From the NCBI GenBank assembly GCA_014379355.1, contig JACMLX010000194.1:1-34048 (forward strand): a stretch of 34,048 nucleotides of DNA. The letters run 5' to 3'. Position 1 is the stretch's first letter. Every line of letters starts with the position of its first letter. This document shows, in pieces, positions 24,793 to 32,927 of the stretch. The notes below the pieces were generated by a model. That model did not search any database. It was not told the origin of the DNA and saw nothing but the letters and a program-made list of their open reading frames with translations. This DNA comes from Gemmatimonadaceae bacterium (GTDB lineage: Bacteria; Gemmatimonadota; Gemmatimonadetes; Gemmatimonadales; Gemmatimonadaceae). A program made the translations under genes and the position numbers.

Positions 24793-27279
24793 TCAGACAG
24801 CGCGTGCGAAATGGCCACGCGTGAAGGCCTGTCCAAACAAGGCGCGTACGCGATCCGTCCCGACGCGATCGCCGGCCGAGAGCTCGTCGAGCATCGCGCG
24901 ATACCCGCGCACGACCTCGGCCAGCGGATCACCGGGCACATTGAAGAGCAGGCGGAAATGTCGCACACCGCCACGCCAGAGCCGCGGCAGGTACTCCCCT
25001 GCCTCGATCGGACGAGAGTGCAGCAACCGGTTGCGACAGGCGCTGTCGGTCGCCACCGGGAAGGTGTATCCGGCGGGATCGGTGATCGACACGTTCGGGT
25101 GTTTCTGCACGCAGAGATCGCGACAGGTCGTCACCTCGCGATCGAACGCCGCGGAGAGCACGCAATGCTCGATGGTCATGCCTTCCGGGCGGCCGAAAAT
25201 CACGGCATCGAAGGTGGTGCCTTCCCATGGTGCGCTGGTGGCGAGCATCTCCTCGACCGTCTGTTCGACGGACAGCGTCAGGCGTCGCGCACCGAGCGCG
25301 AAATACTCGGCGGCCGTGTGCTGGTTGAACACATTCAGCGCGTAGTCACCGATCACGTCCCGACCCTCGGACGCGAGCTCGGACAGTAATCCGAGGTGCC
25401 CCGTCTGGATCGGCGTCATCAGCGAGAGCCACTTGCTGACCGACTTCCGCTCCTCCGGGCGTACGACGGTGGGTGTGCGGAGACGAAGCGTGACACCAAG
25501 CGCGGCGAGCTGCTCCTGCAACCCCTTCACCTTCGACAGGGACGGCGCGGGGTGACGCAGGAACGGATCGAACACGATCTCGTGTGCGCCTGCCACCGCT
25601 GCAGTCATCGCATCCTCGATCGTGAAGACTTCTGCGAGCAGCGCGGCGGTGGACGCGAACACCGGCGGCTCCGGCGACGCGATCGCGTGAGAGATGCGCT
25701 CGGCACGTTCGGCGAGCCGGGATTGTTCGGCCCAGTCGCGCTGTACGAGCAATTGCTCGACGACGTCCTGCCGCAGGCGATTGATCGCGCTCACCGGCAG
25801 GAAGAGATCCGCCGACAATCCGCCGCAGTCGAGCGTACCGAGCACGAAGGGCGTTTCACCGAGTCGTCCGAGCTGCTCACGCAGCATCACGTCGTCGAGT
25901 GCGCGCTTCGTGGCGGGAGCGAGCATCGTTTCACTGCGCGCACTGACGTCGTCGTCGCCGCAGCTCGCCACGATCTTGAGCGGCCCGCCGGCACTGCCGA
26001 AGAGCCGCAGATCCAGCCGGTGCTTGCGCTGCTGGACCGTCGTCGGCAGCGCGGCGAACGACGCGCGAGCGGTGGCGAGCAGCGCTGCGTGCGAGGAGCG
26101 CACGACGGTCCACCCGGCAGGAATGTGGTGCCGTGCAGCGATCACCTGCTTCACGAGCCCGTCGCGCTGCGAGACGGTGCGCACGCCGATGACGGTGAAT
26201 CCGATCGCCTTCGTGCCGCCGAGATCGGGCGGCTCGAAGCCGACACCATCGCCGACCTCGATGGCGTGCGTGACTTCCACCGTCACGTCGTACCCGGAAC
26301 TCTCCAGCACACGTCCGAGGATCAGGCCGTGATTGTCGGGCTGTGCGCGTGTGATGTAGTCGCGACCCGCACGACCGCCGTACATGCCGCCGGTGTTGCC
26401 ACGGCTGTAGATCTGCACCAGCGGCTCCGTGTCGGCGATCGACGGCGGCCTGCGATCGCCCGCGCCCAGTCGCGTCAGAAACTCGCGGTACCCATGCGTC
26501 ACCGTGGCGACATATTCGGGCTTCTTCTTGCGACCCTCGATCTTGAGGCATCCGATGCCCGCATCGGCAATGTCCGCGAGATGATCGTGCGCTGCGAGAT
26601 CCTTTGCGCTGATCAGGTAGCCGCGATCCAGTTCTGCGCCATTGGCCTCATCGGTGAGGATGTAGTCCTTGCGACAGCTCTGCGCACACGATCCCCGATT
26701 CGCGGAGCGCTCGGAGATCATGCCGGACATGTAGCACTGACCGCTGTACGAAATGCAGAGCGCGCCGTGGATGAACGACTCGAGGCCGAGTTCCGGCACG
26801 GCGGCGCGAATGGCGCGGATGTCGTCGAGAGTGTTCTCGCGCGCGAGCACGACGCGATCGACGCCGAGCTTCTGCATCACGAGTGCGCCCGATTCATCGT
26901 GCACGGTCATCTGCGTCGAGCCATGAATCTCGAGCGTCGGATAGATCTCGCGAATCAATCGTACGACGCCGATGTCCTGCACGATGGCAGCATCGATCCC
27001 GCGATCGATGCACTCGCCAAGGTAGCTCAGCGCCACGTGCAGCTCGGCGGGCTTCACCAGCACGTTGAACGTCAGGTAGATGCGTGCGCCGTGCTGATGG
27101 GCGAGGCGGCAGGCGGCTTCCAGCTCGTCGAGTGTGAGCTGGGCCCCTTCATCGCGGGCGTTGAATTGCTCGGCACCGAGGTAGACGGCATTGGCGCCAT
27201 TGGCCACGGCCGCCCTGACCGCATCGAAGGAACCGGCCGGGGCGAGGAGTTCGGGGACTGAACCTGGAGCGCGCAACAT
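24793..27279 (-). CDS. U32 family protein (RlhA/TrhP-like; peptidase U32)
   Basis: The 828-residue protein (ATG 27279) starts MLRAPGSVPELLAPAGSFDA, the usual U32 N-terminus, and continues as a TIM-barrel-like domain. The U32 signature ESFIHGALCISYSGQCYMS spans 167-185. Cysteines C175, C182, C198 and C202 are the conserved set near it. Family members annotated as collagenase-like peptidases include RlhA and TrhP, which hydroxylate 23S rRNA or tRNA pyrimidines. The long C-terminal half, after ~400, is consistent with the RlhA-type collagenase domain. The frame extends 86 codons upstream, but that part is His/Arg-rich and overlaps the small membrane gene. RNA hydroxylation is the more likely role than proteolysis, inferred from characterised relatives only. 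Confidence 0.85.
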   Translation of the reverse strand: MLRAPGSVPELLAPAGSFDAVRAAVANGANAVYLGAEQFNARDEGAQLTLDELEAACRLAHQHGARIYLTFNVLVKPAELHVALSYLGECIDRGIDAAIVQDIGVVRLIREIYPTLEIHGSTQMTVHDESGALVMQKLGVDRVVLARENTLDDIRAIRAAVPELGLESFIHGALCISYSGQCYMSGMISERSANRGSCAQSCRKDYILTDEANGAELDRGYLISAKDLAAHDHLADIADAGIGCLKIEGRKKKPEYVATVTHGYREFLTRLGAGDRRPPSIADTEPLVQIYSRGNTGGMYGGRAGRDYITRAQPDNHGLILGRVLESSGYDVTVEVTHAIEVGDGVGFEPPDLGGTKAIGFTVIGVRTVSQRDGLVKQVIAARHHIPAGWTVVRSSHAALLATARASFAALPTTVQQRKHRLDLRLFGSAGGPLKIVASCGDDDVSARSETMLAPATKRALDDVMLREQLGRLGETPFVLGTLDCGGLSADLFLPVSAINRLRQDVVEQLLVQRDWAEQSRLAERAERISHAIASPEPPVFASTAALLAEVFTIEDAMTAAVAGAHEIVFDPFLRHPAPSLSKVKGLQEQLAALGVTLRLRTPTVVRPEERKSVSKWLSLMTPIQTGHLGLLSELASEGRDVIGDYALNVFNQHTAAEYFALGARRLTLSVEQTVEEMLATSAPWEGTTFDAVIFGRPEGMTIEHCVLSAAFDREVTTCRDLCVQKHPNVSITDPAGYTFPVATDSACRNRLLHSRPIEAGEYLPRLWRGGVRHFRLLFNVPGDPLAEVVRGYRAMLDELSAGDRVGTDRVRALFGQAFTRGHFARAV

Positions 27280-27326
27280 CCATACAAGATAGCGACCCCG
27301 GGTGGTTGCTGGGTCGCAGGCGACGC

Positions 27327-27503
27327 TCAGCCGGGTGGCACGTCGTGCTTTTGCGTGCGTTTGCGGACGAAGCGGAGTACCAGGGCGACCGCGAGCGTAC
27401 CGATCGCCGCGAGACGGAAGGCGTCGTTGTCCTCCAGGACGCCGTATCCGAACATCCCGGCACCGATCAGTGTCAGGGCGATCTGAACGGTGATGATGGT
27501 CAT
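27327..27503 (-). CDS. Small membrane protein, 58 aa
   Basis: This short gene encodes MTIITVQIALTLIGAGMFGY, then a short acidic loop (GVLEDNDAFR), a second hydrophobic stretch (LAAIGTLAVALVLRFV) and a basic tail (RKRTQKHDVPPG). Two membrane helices are therefore likely, with the charged tail probably cytoplasmic. The ATG at 27503 overlaps the stop of the enoyl-CoA hydratase gene by four bases (ATGA), which strongly supports translation by coupling. The stop is 47 bases before the U32 start. I do not recognise a family or function. Confidence 0.75.
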   Translation of the reverse strand: MTIITVQIALTLIGAGMFGYGVLEDNDAFRLAAIGTLAVALVLRFVRKRTQKHDVPPG

Positions 27504-28303
27504 GCCGGAAGACTGCGGTCGAGGAATCGTCGCACACCGGAGCGGAAGTCGTCAGTCGCGCGCGACTCGACGTTCGTGGCGACGCCCGTCGCGATGCTCT
27601 GCGCGAAGTCGAGATCGTCCATGCGATACAGCAGTCGCTTGGTGAGTCTCATCGCCGTGCGCGGCGAATTGACGAGCGCCTCGATGGTCCTCGCCACTTC
27701 GGCCGGAAACGCTGCCGTCGGCACGCATCGACTGATCAATCCGATGCGCTCGGCTTCCGATGCGCTGATGAGCCGGCCGGTCAGCACCAGCTCGGCCGCC
27801 CGCTTTTCACCGACGGCGCGGCGCAGCATCGTCATCACCATCGCGGGAACGAACCCGATGCGGACTTCGGGATAGCCGAACTGCGCCGTCTCTTCAGCGA
27901 GGACGATGTCGCACGCGGTGGCGAGTCCGGCGCCGCCGGCGAGCGCGCGCCCGCGCACGATGGCCACGATCGGCTTCGACATCTCGCGCATGATGCGGAA
28001 GACGCGACCGAGCGCACGGGCATCCTCGATGTGTGTGTCCACGCCCGCATCGAGTGTCGCATCGAGTGCCGCGAGGTCGGCCCCCGCGCAGAAATCGTCG
28101 CCGTCACCTTCGACGATGACGACGCGCACATCGTCCGCAGCCTCCAGCGTGTGCAGCGCCTGCGCCAGCTCGATCGCGGTCTCACGATCCAGCGCATTCC
28201 TCTTCTCGGGCCGCGCAAGCGTGATGACGCCCAGGCCGTCAGCGCGCACCGTGCGGATGCGCGACATCACTGCGGACAACGACGCCGGCGTTGGCTGGCT
28301 CAT
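27500..28303 (-). CDS. Enoyl-CoA hydratase/isomerase family protein (LiuC-like)
   Basis: This crotonase-fold enzyme adds water to an enoyl-CoA. ATG 28303 has AAGGAG six bases upstream; a GTG directly before it is less well spaced. It has 267 residues. The oxyanion-hole region is DGDDFCAGADL, and the signature is GRALAGGAGLATACDIVLA. The first catalytic Glu of classical hydratases (E144 in rat) is Gly here (GGAGLATACD), while the second is kept in QFGYPEVRIGFVP. The same pattern occurs in LiuC-type 3-methylglutaconyl-CoA hydratases. With an MCC-type carboxyltransferase in the same operon, a methylglutaconyl-CoA or related substrate is a reasonable guess. It is 3 bases after the AtuA C-terminal gene and overlaps the 58-aa gene. 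Confidence 0.9.
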   Translation of the reverse strand: MSQPTPASLSAVMSRIRTVRADGLGVITLARPEKRNALDRETAIELAQALHTLEAADDVRVVIVEGDGDDFCAGADLAALDATLDAGVDTHIEDARALGRVFRIMREMSKPIVAIVRGRALAGGAGLATACDIVLAEETAQFGYPEVRIGFVPAMVMTMLRRAVGEKRAAELVLTGRLISASEAERIGLISRCVPTAAFPAEVARTIEALVNSPRTAMRLTKRLLYRMDDLDFAQSIATGVATNVESRATDDFRSGVRRFLDRSLPA

Positions 28304-28306
28304 CAC

Positions 28307-28684
28307 TCACTCCTTGTGGGTCAGGACCGGCAAGTCGAGTTCTGCCGCTTCCTTCGCCGGCACGGTCAGGATCATCCGCAGCATCGCGGTCGACACCACC
28401 TTGCCCTGCGCGTCGGTCTTGAGAGACAGTGTACCACCGCCGTCCAGCGCCCCATGCAACAGGAAGTTGAGCGCGATGAGATTCGGCAGCTCGAACCGAT
28501 CGACCGGCCCGGCGATGAGCGCACCGTAGTGCGCGCGCACACGCTCAGCGGTCAGTTCGCGCACGAGCAGCGGATACCATTCGGCGCGCAATGCGATCAC
28601 GCCGCAGTTCGCCATGTCACCCTTGTCGCCGGAGCGCGTGTGCGCGAGGTCCAGCAGGCGAACCTGCACTGTGCCGGCACTCAT
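28307..28684 (-). CDS. AtuA C-terminal (ferredoxin-fold-like) domain protein
   Basis: The 125-residue protein matches the C-terminal domain of AtuA proteins. It starts [20 protein letters not shown], a characteristic pattern, and continues through [21 protein letters not shown]. In Pseudomonas this domain is fused to the N-terminal AtuA domain in one protein needed for acyclic terpene (citronellol/geraniol) use; its chemistry is not established. Here it is a separate gene whose start overlaps the N-terminal gene's stop by four bases (ATGA), so the two halves are probably made in equal amounts and act together. Confidence 0.85.
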   Translation of the reverse strand: MSAGTVQVRLLDLAHTRSGDKGDMANCGVIALRAEWYPLLVRELTAERVRAHYGALIAGPVDRFELPNLIALNFLLHGALDGGGTLSLKTDAQGKVVSTAMLRMILTVPAKEAAELDLPVLTHKE

Positions 28685-30042
28685 GACATCACCTCCACCT
28701 GCGTCGTGACGACCTGCTTGTCGATCAGGGCGGGCCAGTACGCGATCACTTCCTCCACCTTCGGTCGGCCGCCGGCAAAGCCCGTCACGCTCGGCGGACC
28801 ATTCAGCACCAGCGGGGCAATCTCACGGGTGAACCGTTCGACGCTGGCGCGATCCTCGCCGCGGACTCCGATGCGGAACTGCACTTCGGGCGCGTCGCGA
28901 CCATCGCCCGACAGATGTCCATGTGTTGCGTTCGCGCCGACGAACTCCGACAGGATCTGGTCGAACTTCAGGCCGAGTCGATCCAGACGTTCGCGCAGGA
29001 TGCGATTGGCGGCTTCGGCCTTCTCCATCGCATCGGGCCACGAATACACGAGTGAGCCGACGGCCTTGAAGCCCGCGCGATACGCGATCGACACCTTCAG
29101 GAACGGTGTTGCCGGGCCACCTGTGATGCCGTGCACGCGCACACGATTCGCTCCGTCCTGTGCGACATGAATCGACGTGAAATCGGCGACGACATCGGGC
29201 GTGATGTACGAATGCGGATCGCCCATTTCGTACACCAGTTGTTCGCTGACGCTCGGCACACTCACGCGTCCACCGGTGTTCGGATGTTTCGTGATGACGA
29301 AGCTGCCATCCGACTGACATTCCGCGATCGGATACCCGATGTTCGCAAGATCGGGTATCGTCCACCAGTCGTGCAGGCAGTTGCCGCCTGACGACTGGGC
29401 ACCACACTCGAGGATGTGTCCCGCGACGATGCCGGCCGCGAGCTGGTTCCAGTTGTCGGCAGCCCATCCGAACTCGTGACGCAATGGTGCCATGGTCAGC
29501 GCAGTGTCCGTCGATCGACCCGTGACCACGATCTGCGCGCCCTGCTCCAGTGCCTCAACGATGGGCTTCGAGCCGATGTAGGCATTCGCCGACAGCACAC
29601 GATTGCGCACCGAGGAAAGCGGCGCGCCGGTTTCCATGTGCTTCAACGCATGGCCGGCAGCAATCAGTTCGTCGATGCGTGGCAGCAGATCGTCACCGGT
29701 GACGACGCCGACCTTGACCCGGCCCGCGTGACCCGCTTTCGCGATCGCGGCGATCAGCGCGTGCGCACACGCCACCGGATTCACGCCGCCCGCATTCGCG
29801 ATGACTTTCACGCCGCGCTCGACGATGCCGGGCAGCACACTCTCGATGGCACCGATGAAGTCGCGCGCATACCCCATCGCCGGATCACGCTCCTTCTGCT
29901 TCTGCAGAATGGACATCGTGACTTCGGCGAGATAGTCGAGCATCAGGTAATCGATCGGGCCGCCCTCCACCTGCTGTCGCGGCGCATCGAGTGAGTCGCC
30001 CCAGAAGCCCTGGCCGCTGGCCACGCGTACGATCTTCGTCAT
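28681..30042 (-). CDS. AtuA family protein, N-terminal domain (DUF1446)
   Basis: The protein has 453 residues from ATG 30042, which has GGAGA five bases upstream; the frame continues 83 codons further up but that part is not AtuA-like. Family features are [17 protein letters not shown] at the start, [49 protein letters not shown] and [20 protein letters not shown]. AtuA proteins occur with branched acyl-CoA or terpene degradation genes and their biochemical role is unknown. It lies 22 bases after the carboxyltransferase and overlaps the AtuA C-terminal domain gene. The operon context ties it to a carboxylation-dependent acyl-CoA pathway. Confidence 0.9.
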   Translation of the reverse strand: MTKIVRVASGQGFWGDSLDAPRQQVEGGPIDYLMLDYLAEVTMSILQKQKERDPAMGYARDFIGAIESVLPGIVERGVKVIANAGGVNPVACAHALIAAIAKAGHAGRVKVGVVTGDDLLPRIDELIAAGHALKHMETGAPLSSVRNRVLSANAYIGSKPIVEALEQGAQIVVTGRSTDTALTMAPLRHEFGWAADNWNQLAAGIVAGHILECGAQSSGGNCLHDWWTIPDLANIGYPIAECQSDGSFVITKHPNTGGRVSVPSVSEQLVYEMGDPHSYITPDVVADFTSIHVAQDGANRVRVHGITGGPATPFLKVSIAYRAGFKAVGSLVYSWPDAMEKAEAANRILRERLDRLGLKFDQILSEFVGANATHGHLSGDGRDAPEVQFRIGVRGEDRASVERFTREIAPLVLNGPPSVTGFAGGRPKVEEVIAYWPALIDKQVVTTQVEVMS

Positions 30043-30064
30043 CGGATCTCCAGGCGCGAGTGAC

Positions 30065-31687
30065 TCACGCCATTTCCGTGGGTTGCGGCGGAAGCACGAA
30101 GGCTCCCAGGTGTGGACCCGGATTCCGTCGCACGGCACGCAGTGCCAGCGCCAGCAACGGGCGTGTGTCTTCGGGATAGACGATCGCGTCCGCGAAGCCG
30201 CGTGCGGCTGCATAACGGGCGTCGAGCTGTTGTTCGTAGTCGTCACGCATCGTGGCGATGGACAGCTGCAGTGCGTCGGACGGCGTTGCACCGACCTTCT
30301 TCAGTGCATCGAGTGTCGGTCCGTGCACCGCGGCGATCGCACTCTCGCCTTCCATCACCGCCATGCGGCCCGTAGGCCAGCTGAGGATCAGGTCGGGATC
30401 GAACCCCTGTGCGGCCATCGCGTAGTAGCCAGCACCGGAGGCGTGATTCACCGTCAGCACCAATTTCGGCACACGCGCCGTCGCCATCGCCTCCACCCAG
30501 CGTGCACCAGCGCGAATGATGCCCTCGTGCTCCGCTTCGGGCCCGACCATGAATCCCGACACATCCTGCACGAACAACAGCGGAATGCCCTGCCGATCAC
30601 AGCGATCGATGAAGAACGCGACCTTCTCCGCACTCTCGGCGTAGATGATTCCCCCGAAGCGCGGCTTTTCGCCGGGACGTCCCTTGATCAGGCCGCGCTG
30701 ATTCGTGATCACGCCGACGGCAATGCCATCGACACGCGCATCGGCACAGATCACTTCCCTGGCCAGGTCCTTCTGGAATTCGACCAGTGATCCCGCATCG
30801 ACGACGGCGTCGAGCACGTGATGCATGTCGTACGACATGCGGTGATCAGCGGGCAGCACGTCGTAGAGTGAATCAGGAGGGCGCGAGGGAGCGATGCTGG
30901 CCACGTCGGCGGTGTTGGCGATGTGATGCGCGCCCGGCAGTCGCGCGATCATCTCGCGCAGCATCGACAGGCAGTGCGTATCATCGTCGGCGGTATAATG
31001 TGCGACCCCGCTGACGGCGGTGTGCGTGCTGGCGCCGCCGAGTGTCTCACCGTCGATGGTCTGACCCGTCGCACCCTTCACGAGATTCGGACCGCCGAGT
31101 CCCATGAAGGACGTCCCCTTCACCATGACGATCACGTCGCTCAGCGCGGGCAGGTACGCGCCACCGGCTATGCACGGCCCCATCACGGCCGACAGCTGCG
31201 GAATGCGCAGGTAGCGGCGCATCACCGAGTTGTAGTAGAAGATGCGAGCGGCCCCGTACTGACCGGGAAACACGCCGCCCTGATACGGCAGGTTCACGCC
31301 GGCGCTGTCCACCAGATATACGATCGGGATCCGACACCGCATCGCGAGTTCCTGCGCGCGGAGAATCTTGCGGATGGTCTCGGGCCACCACGATCCGGCC
31401 TTCACGGTGGCGTCATTGGCGACGATGACCACTTCGCGGCCGTGGATCATGCCAAGACCTGTGATCACGCCCGCGGCCGGCGCCTGTCCATCGTATTGAT
31501 CGTATGCGACGAGCAGCCCGAGCTCGAGAAACGGCGTGCCGGGATCGATGAGGCGCGTCACGCGTTCGCGCGCCGTCAGCTTCCCGCGTGCGTGCTCCTT
31601 CGCCGATCGCTCGGCACCACCACCTTCGCGAATCCGTGCCTCGACCGCGCGCACCGCCTCACTGAGTTGCCGCAGGCGCGAGCTCAC
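30065..31687 (-). CDS. Acyl-CoA carboxylase carboxyltransferase subunit (MCC/GCC-type)
   Basis: This is the carboxyltransferase (beta) subunit of a biotin-dependent acyl-CoA carboxylase, moving CO2 from biotin to the acyl-CoA. The long frame to 32605 has no upstream Met in register with the family. The start is GTG 31687, overlapping the upstream stop (GTGA), with AAGGAG 11 bases upstream. That gives 540 residues. Motifs are [66 protein letters not shown] and [14 protein letters not shown]. The VFPGQYG insertion and C-terminal pattern fit methylcrotonyl- or geranyl-CoA carboxylases better than propionyl-CoA ones. No biotin carboxylase or carrier is in the window, so the partner must be elsewhere. 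Confidence 0.92.
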   Translation of the reverse strand: MSSRLRQLSEAVRAVEARIREGGGAERSAKEHARGKLTARERVTRLIDPGTPFLELGLLVAYDQYDGQAPAAGVITGLGMIHGREVVIVANDATVKAGSWWPETIRKILRAQELAMRCRIPIVYLVDSAGVNLPYQGGVFPGQYGAARIFYYNSVMRRYLRIPQLSAVMGPCIAGGAYLPALSDVIVMVKGTSFMGLGGPNLVKGATGQTIDGETLGGASTHTAVSGVAHYTADDDTHCLSMLREMIARLPGAHHIANTADVASIAPSRPPDSLYDVLPADHRMSYDMHHVLDAVVDAGSLVEFQKDLAREVICADARVDGIAVGVITNQRGLIKGRPGEKPRFGGIIYAESAEKVAFFIDRCDRQGIPLLFVQDVSGFMVGPEAEHEGIIRAGARWVEAMATARVPKLVLTVNHASGAGYYAMAAQGFDPDLILSWPTGRMAVMEGESAIAAVHGPTLDALKKVGATPSDALQLSIATMRDDYEQQLDARYAAARGFADAIVYPEDTRPLLALALRAVRRNPGPHLGAFVLPPQPTEMA

Positions 31688-32097
31688 GTCGGCTGCGACT
31701 CCTTCTCCGCGAACCACGTGCGGATGAAGTCCACGAGATCGGCAGTGCTGGTGCCCGGACCGAAGAGCTGGCCGACACCCTGCGCCTTGAGTGCCTCCAT
31801 GTCTTCCTTTGGAATGATGCCGCCGCCGGTGAGCAGGACATCGTCCCGCCCCTGCTCCCTCAGCAGCGCCAGCACACGCGGGAACAGCGTCATGTGCGCA
31901 CCGCTCAGGATCGAGAGCCCGACGACGTCCACATCCTCCTGGACCGCCGCGGTGGCGATCATTTCGGGCGTCTGATGGAGGCCTGTATAGATCACTTCCA
32001 TGCCGGCGTCGCGCAGGGCGGCAGCGACGACCTTGGCACCGCGATCGTGGCCATCGAGCCCCGGTTTCGCCACCAGCACGCGAATCGGTCGAGTCAT
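31684..32097 (-). CDS. Cobalamin-binding small subunit of acyl-CoA mutase
   Basis: This 137-residue stand-alone B12-binding domain matches the C-terminal domain of methylmalonyl-CoA mutase. The DxHxxG motif for base-off/His-on cobalamin is DGHDRG (residues 15-20, His in the middle). GLSILSGAH and [11 protein letters not shown] contribute the Ser and Gly loop. A separate B12 subunit is typical of isobutyryl-CoA and 2-hydroxyisobutyryl-CoA mutases and of archaeal methylmalonyl-CoA mutases. The matching large subunit lies upstream, separated by a methyltransferase gene. It overlaps the downstream carboxyltransferase gene by four bases. Confidence 0.93.
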   Translation of the reverse strand: MTRPIRVLVAKPGLDGHDRGAKVVAAALRDAGMEVIYTGLHQTPEMIATAAVQEDVDVVGLSILSGAHMTLFPRVLALLREQGRDDVLLTGGGIIPKEDMEALKAQGVGQLFGPGTSTADLVDFIRTWFAEKESQPT

Positions 32098-32136
32098 GAC
32101 AAAGTGGACGTGAGGACTGAAGGCAACAGCGCGAAT

Positions 32137-32919
32137 CTAACGGCGGGTTCTCACGCGAGACAGGAACGGCTTCCGGGCCACGAGCAGCATTTCGGGCGAC
32201 GTCCGGCGCAGCGGGCGATCCTCGAACCCATCGTAAACCGACTCGACCTCGAGGCCGGCGTCCGCGCACAGTTGGGCCAGACGAGTCGCGGTATAGAGCC
32301 GAATCCGGTGCAGACGCTGGCCGGCGCCGCTCGGACCGCGCCAGGTGGTCTGGATGGTGATCTCCCCGCTCACGGGATCGAAGGCACGGTCGTGGCTGAC
32401 CGCGGTCCCGTCCTTGGTGTGCCAGCTGTCGCGTCCGATCCAGCGCGACACGACGCCGTCCCGGCTGCCGCCGTACCACACCAGCCGCCCGCCGGGTGCC
32501 AGCACGCGCGCGAATTCCCGAATGACTTTCGCGTCGTCGGCCGCATCGTCGAAGAATCCGAACGAGGTGAATAGGTTGAGCACTGCGTCGAACCTGGCCG
32601 TCCACGGCGCGGGCAACGTGCGCATGTCGCCCTTGCGGTACCGCAGTCGTTTCCCGGTGCCACGGGCCTTCGCGATTGCGAGCAGCTGCGCCGAGTAGTC
32701 GATACCAGTGACGTCAAACCCCGCTTCGGCCAGGAGGTGTGCGTGTCGCCCCTGACCGCACGGGCAATCGAGCAACCTTGCGCCGTCCGGCAATTCGAGC
32801 AGCTCGATGAGTCGCGTGACTTCAGCGCGATTGCCCGTCTCCTCGAACAACGGTTCGAACTCGAGGAGATAGCTGGCATCGAAGTACGTCTTCCACCACG
32901 CGCCATCGACCGTGCTCAC
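32137..32919 (-). CDS. Class I SAM-dependent methyltransferase
   Basis: This 260-residue Rossmann-fold methyltransferase carries motif I LLDCPCGQGRHAHLLAEAG, with motif II in VTGIDYSAQLL, and RFDAVLNLFTSFGFFDD as motif IV. The fold is certain; the acceptor (small molecule, RNA or protein) cannot be read. The start is GTG 32919, 8 bases after the mutase stop. Its position between the two mutase subunits makes it part of the acyl-CoA operon, unusual for such a pair. A role in tailoring a metabolite of the pathway is only a guess. It is 39 bases before the B12 subunit. Confidence 0.85.
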   Translation of the reverse strand: MSTVDGAWWKTYFDASYLLEFEPLFEETGNRAEVTRLIELLELPDGARLLDCPCGQGRHAHLLAEAGFDVTGIDYSAQLLAIAKARGTGKRLRYRKGDMRTLPAPWTARFDAVLNLFTSFGFFDDAADDAKVIREFARVLAPGGRLVWYGGSRDGVVSRWIGRDSWHTKDGTAVSHDRAFDPVSGEITIQTTWRGPSGAGQRLHRIRLYTATRLAQLCADAGLEVESVYDGFEDRPLRRTSPEMLLVARKPFLSRVRTRR

Positions 32920-32927
32920 GAAAGTGC

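Noticed and set aside
25396..27261. A 621-codon plus-strand open frame opposite the U32 gene
   Set aside because: It is antisense to a well-supported gene, has Arg/His-rich composition and no family motif; long antisense frames are expected in GC-rich DNA.
31688..32605. N-terminal extension of the carboxyltransferase frame
   Set aside because: It overlaps the B12 subunit and the methyltransferase in another frame; the GTGA overlap at 31687 gives a normal-length protein.
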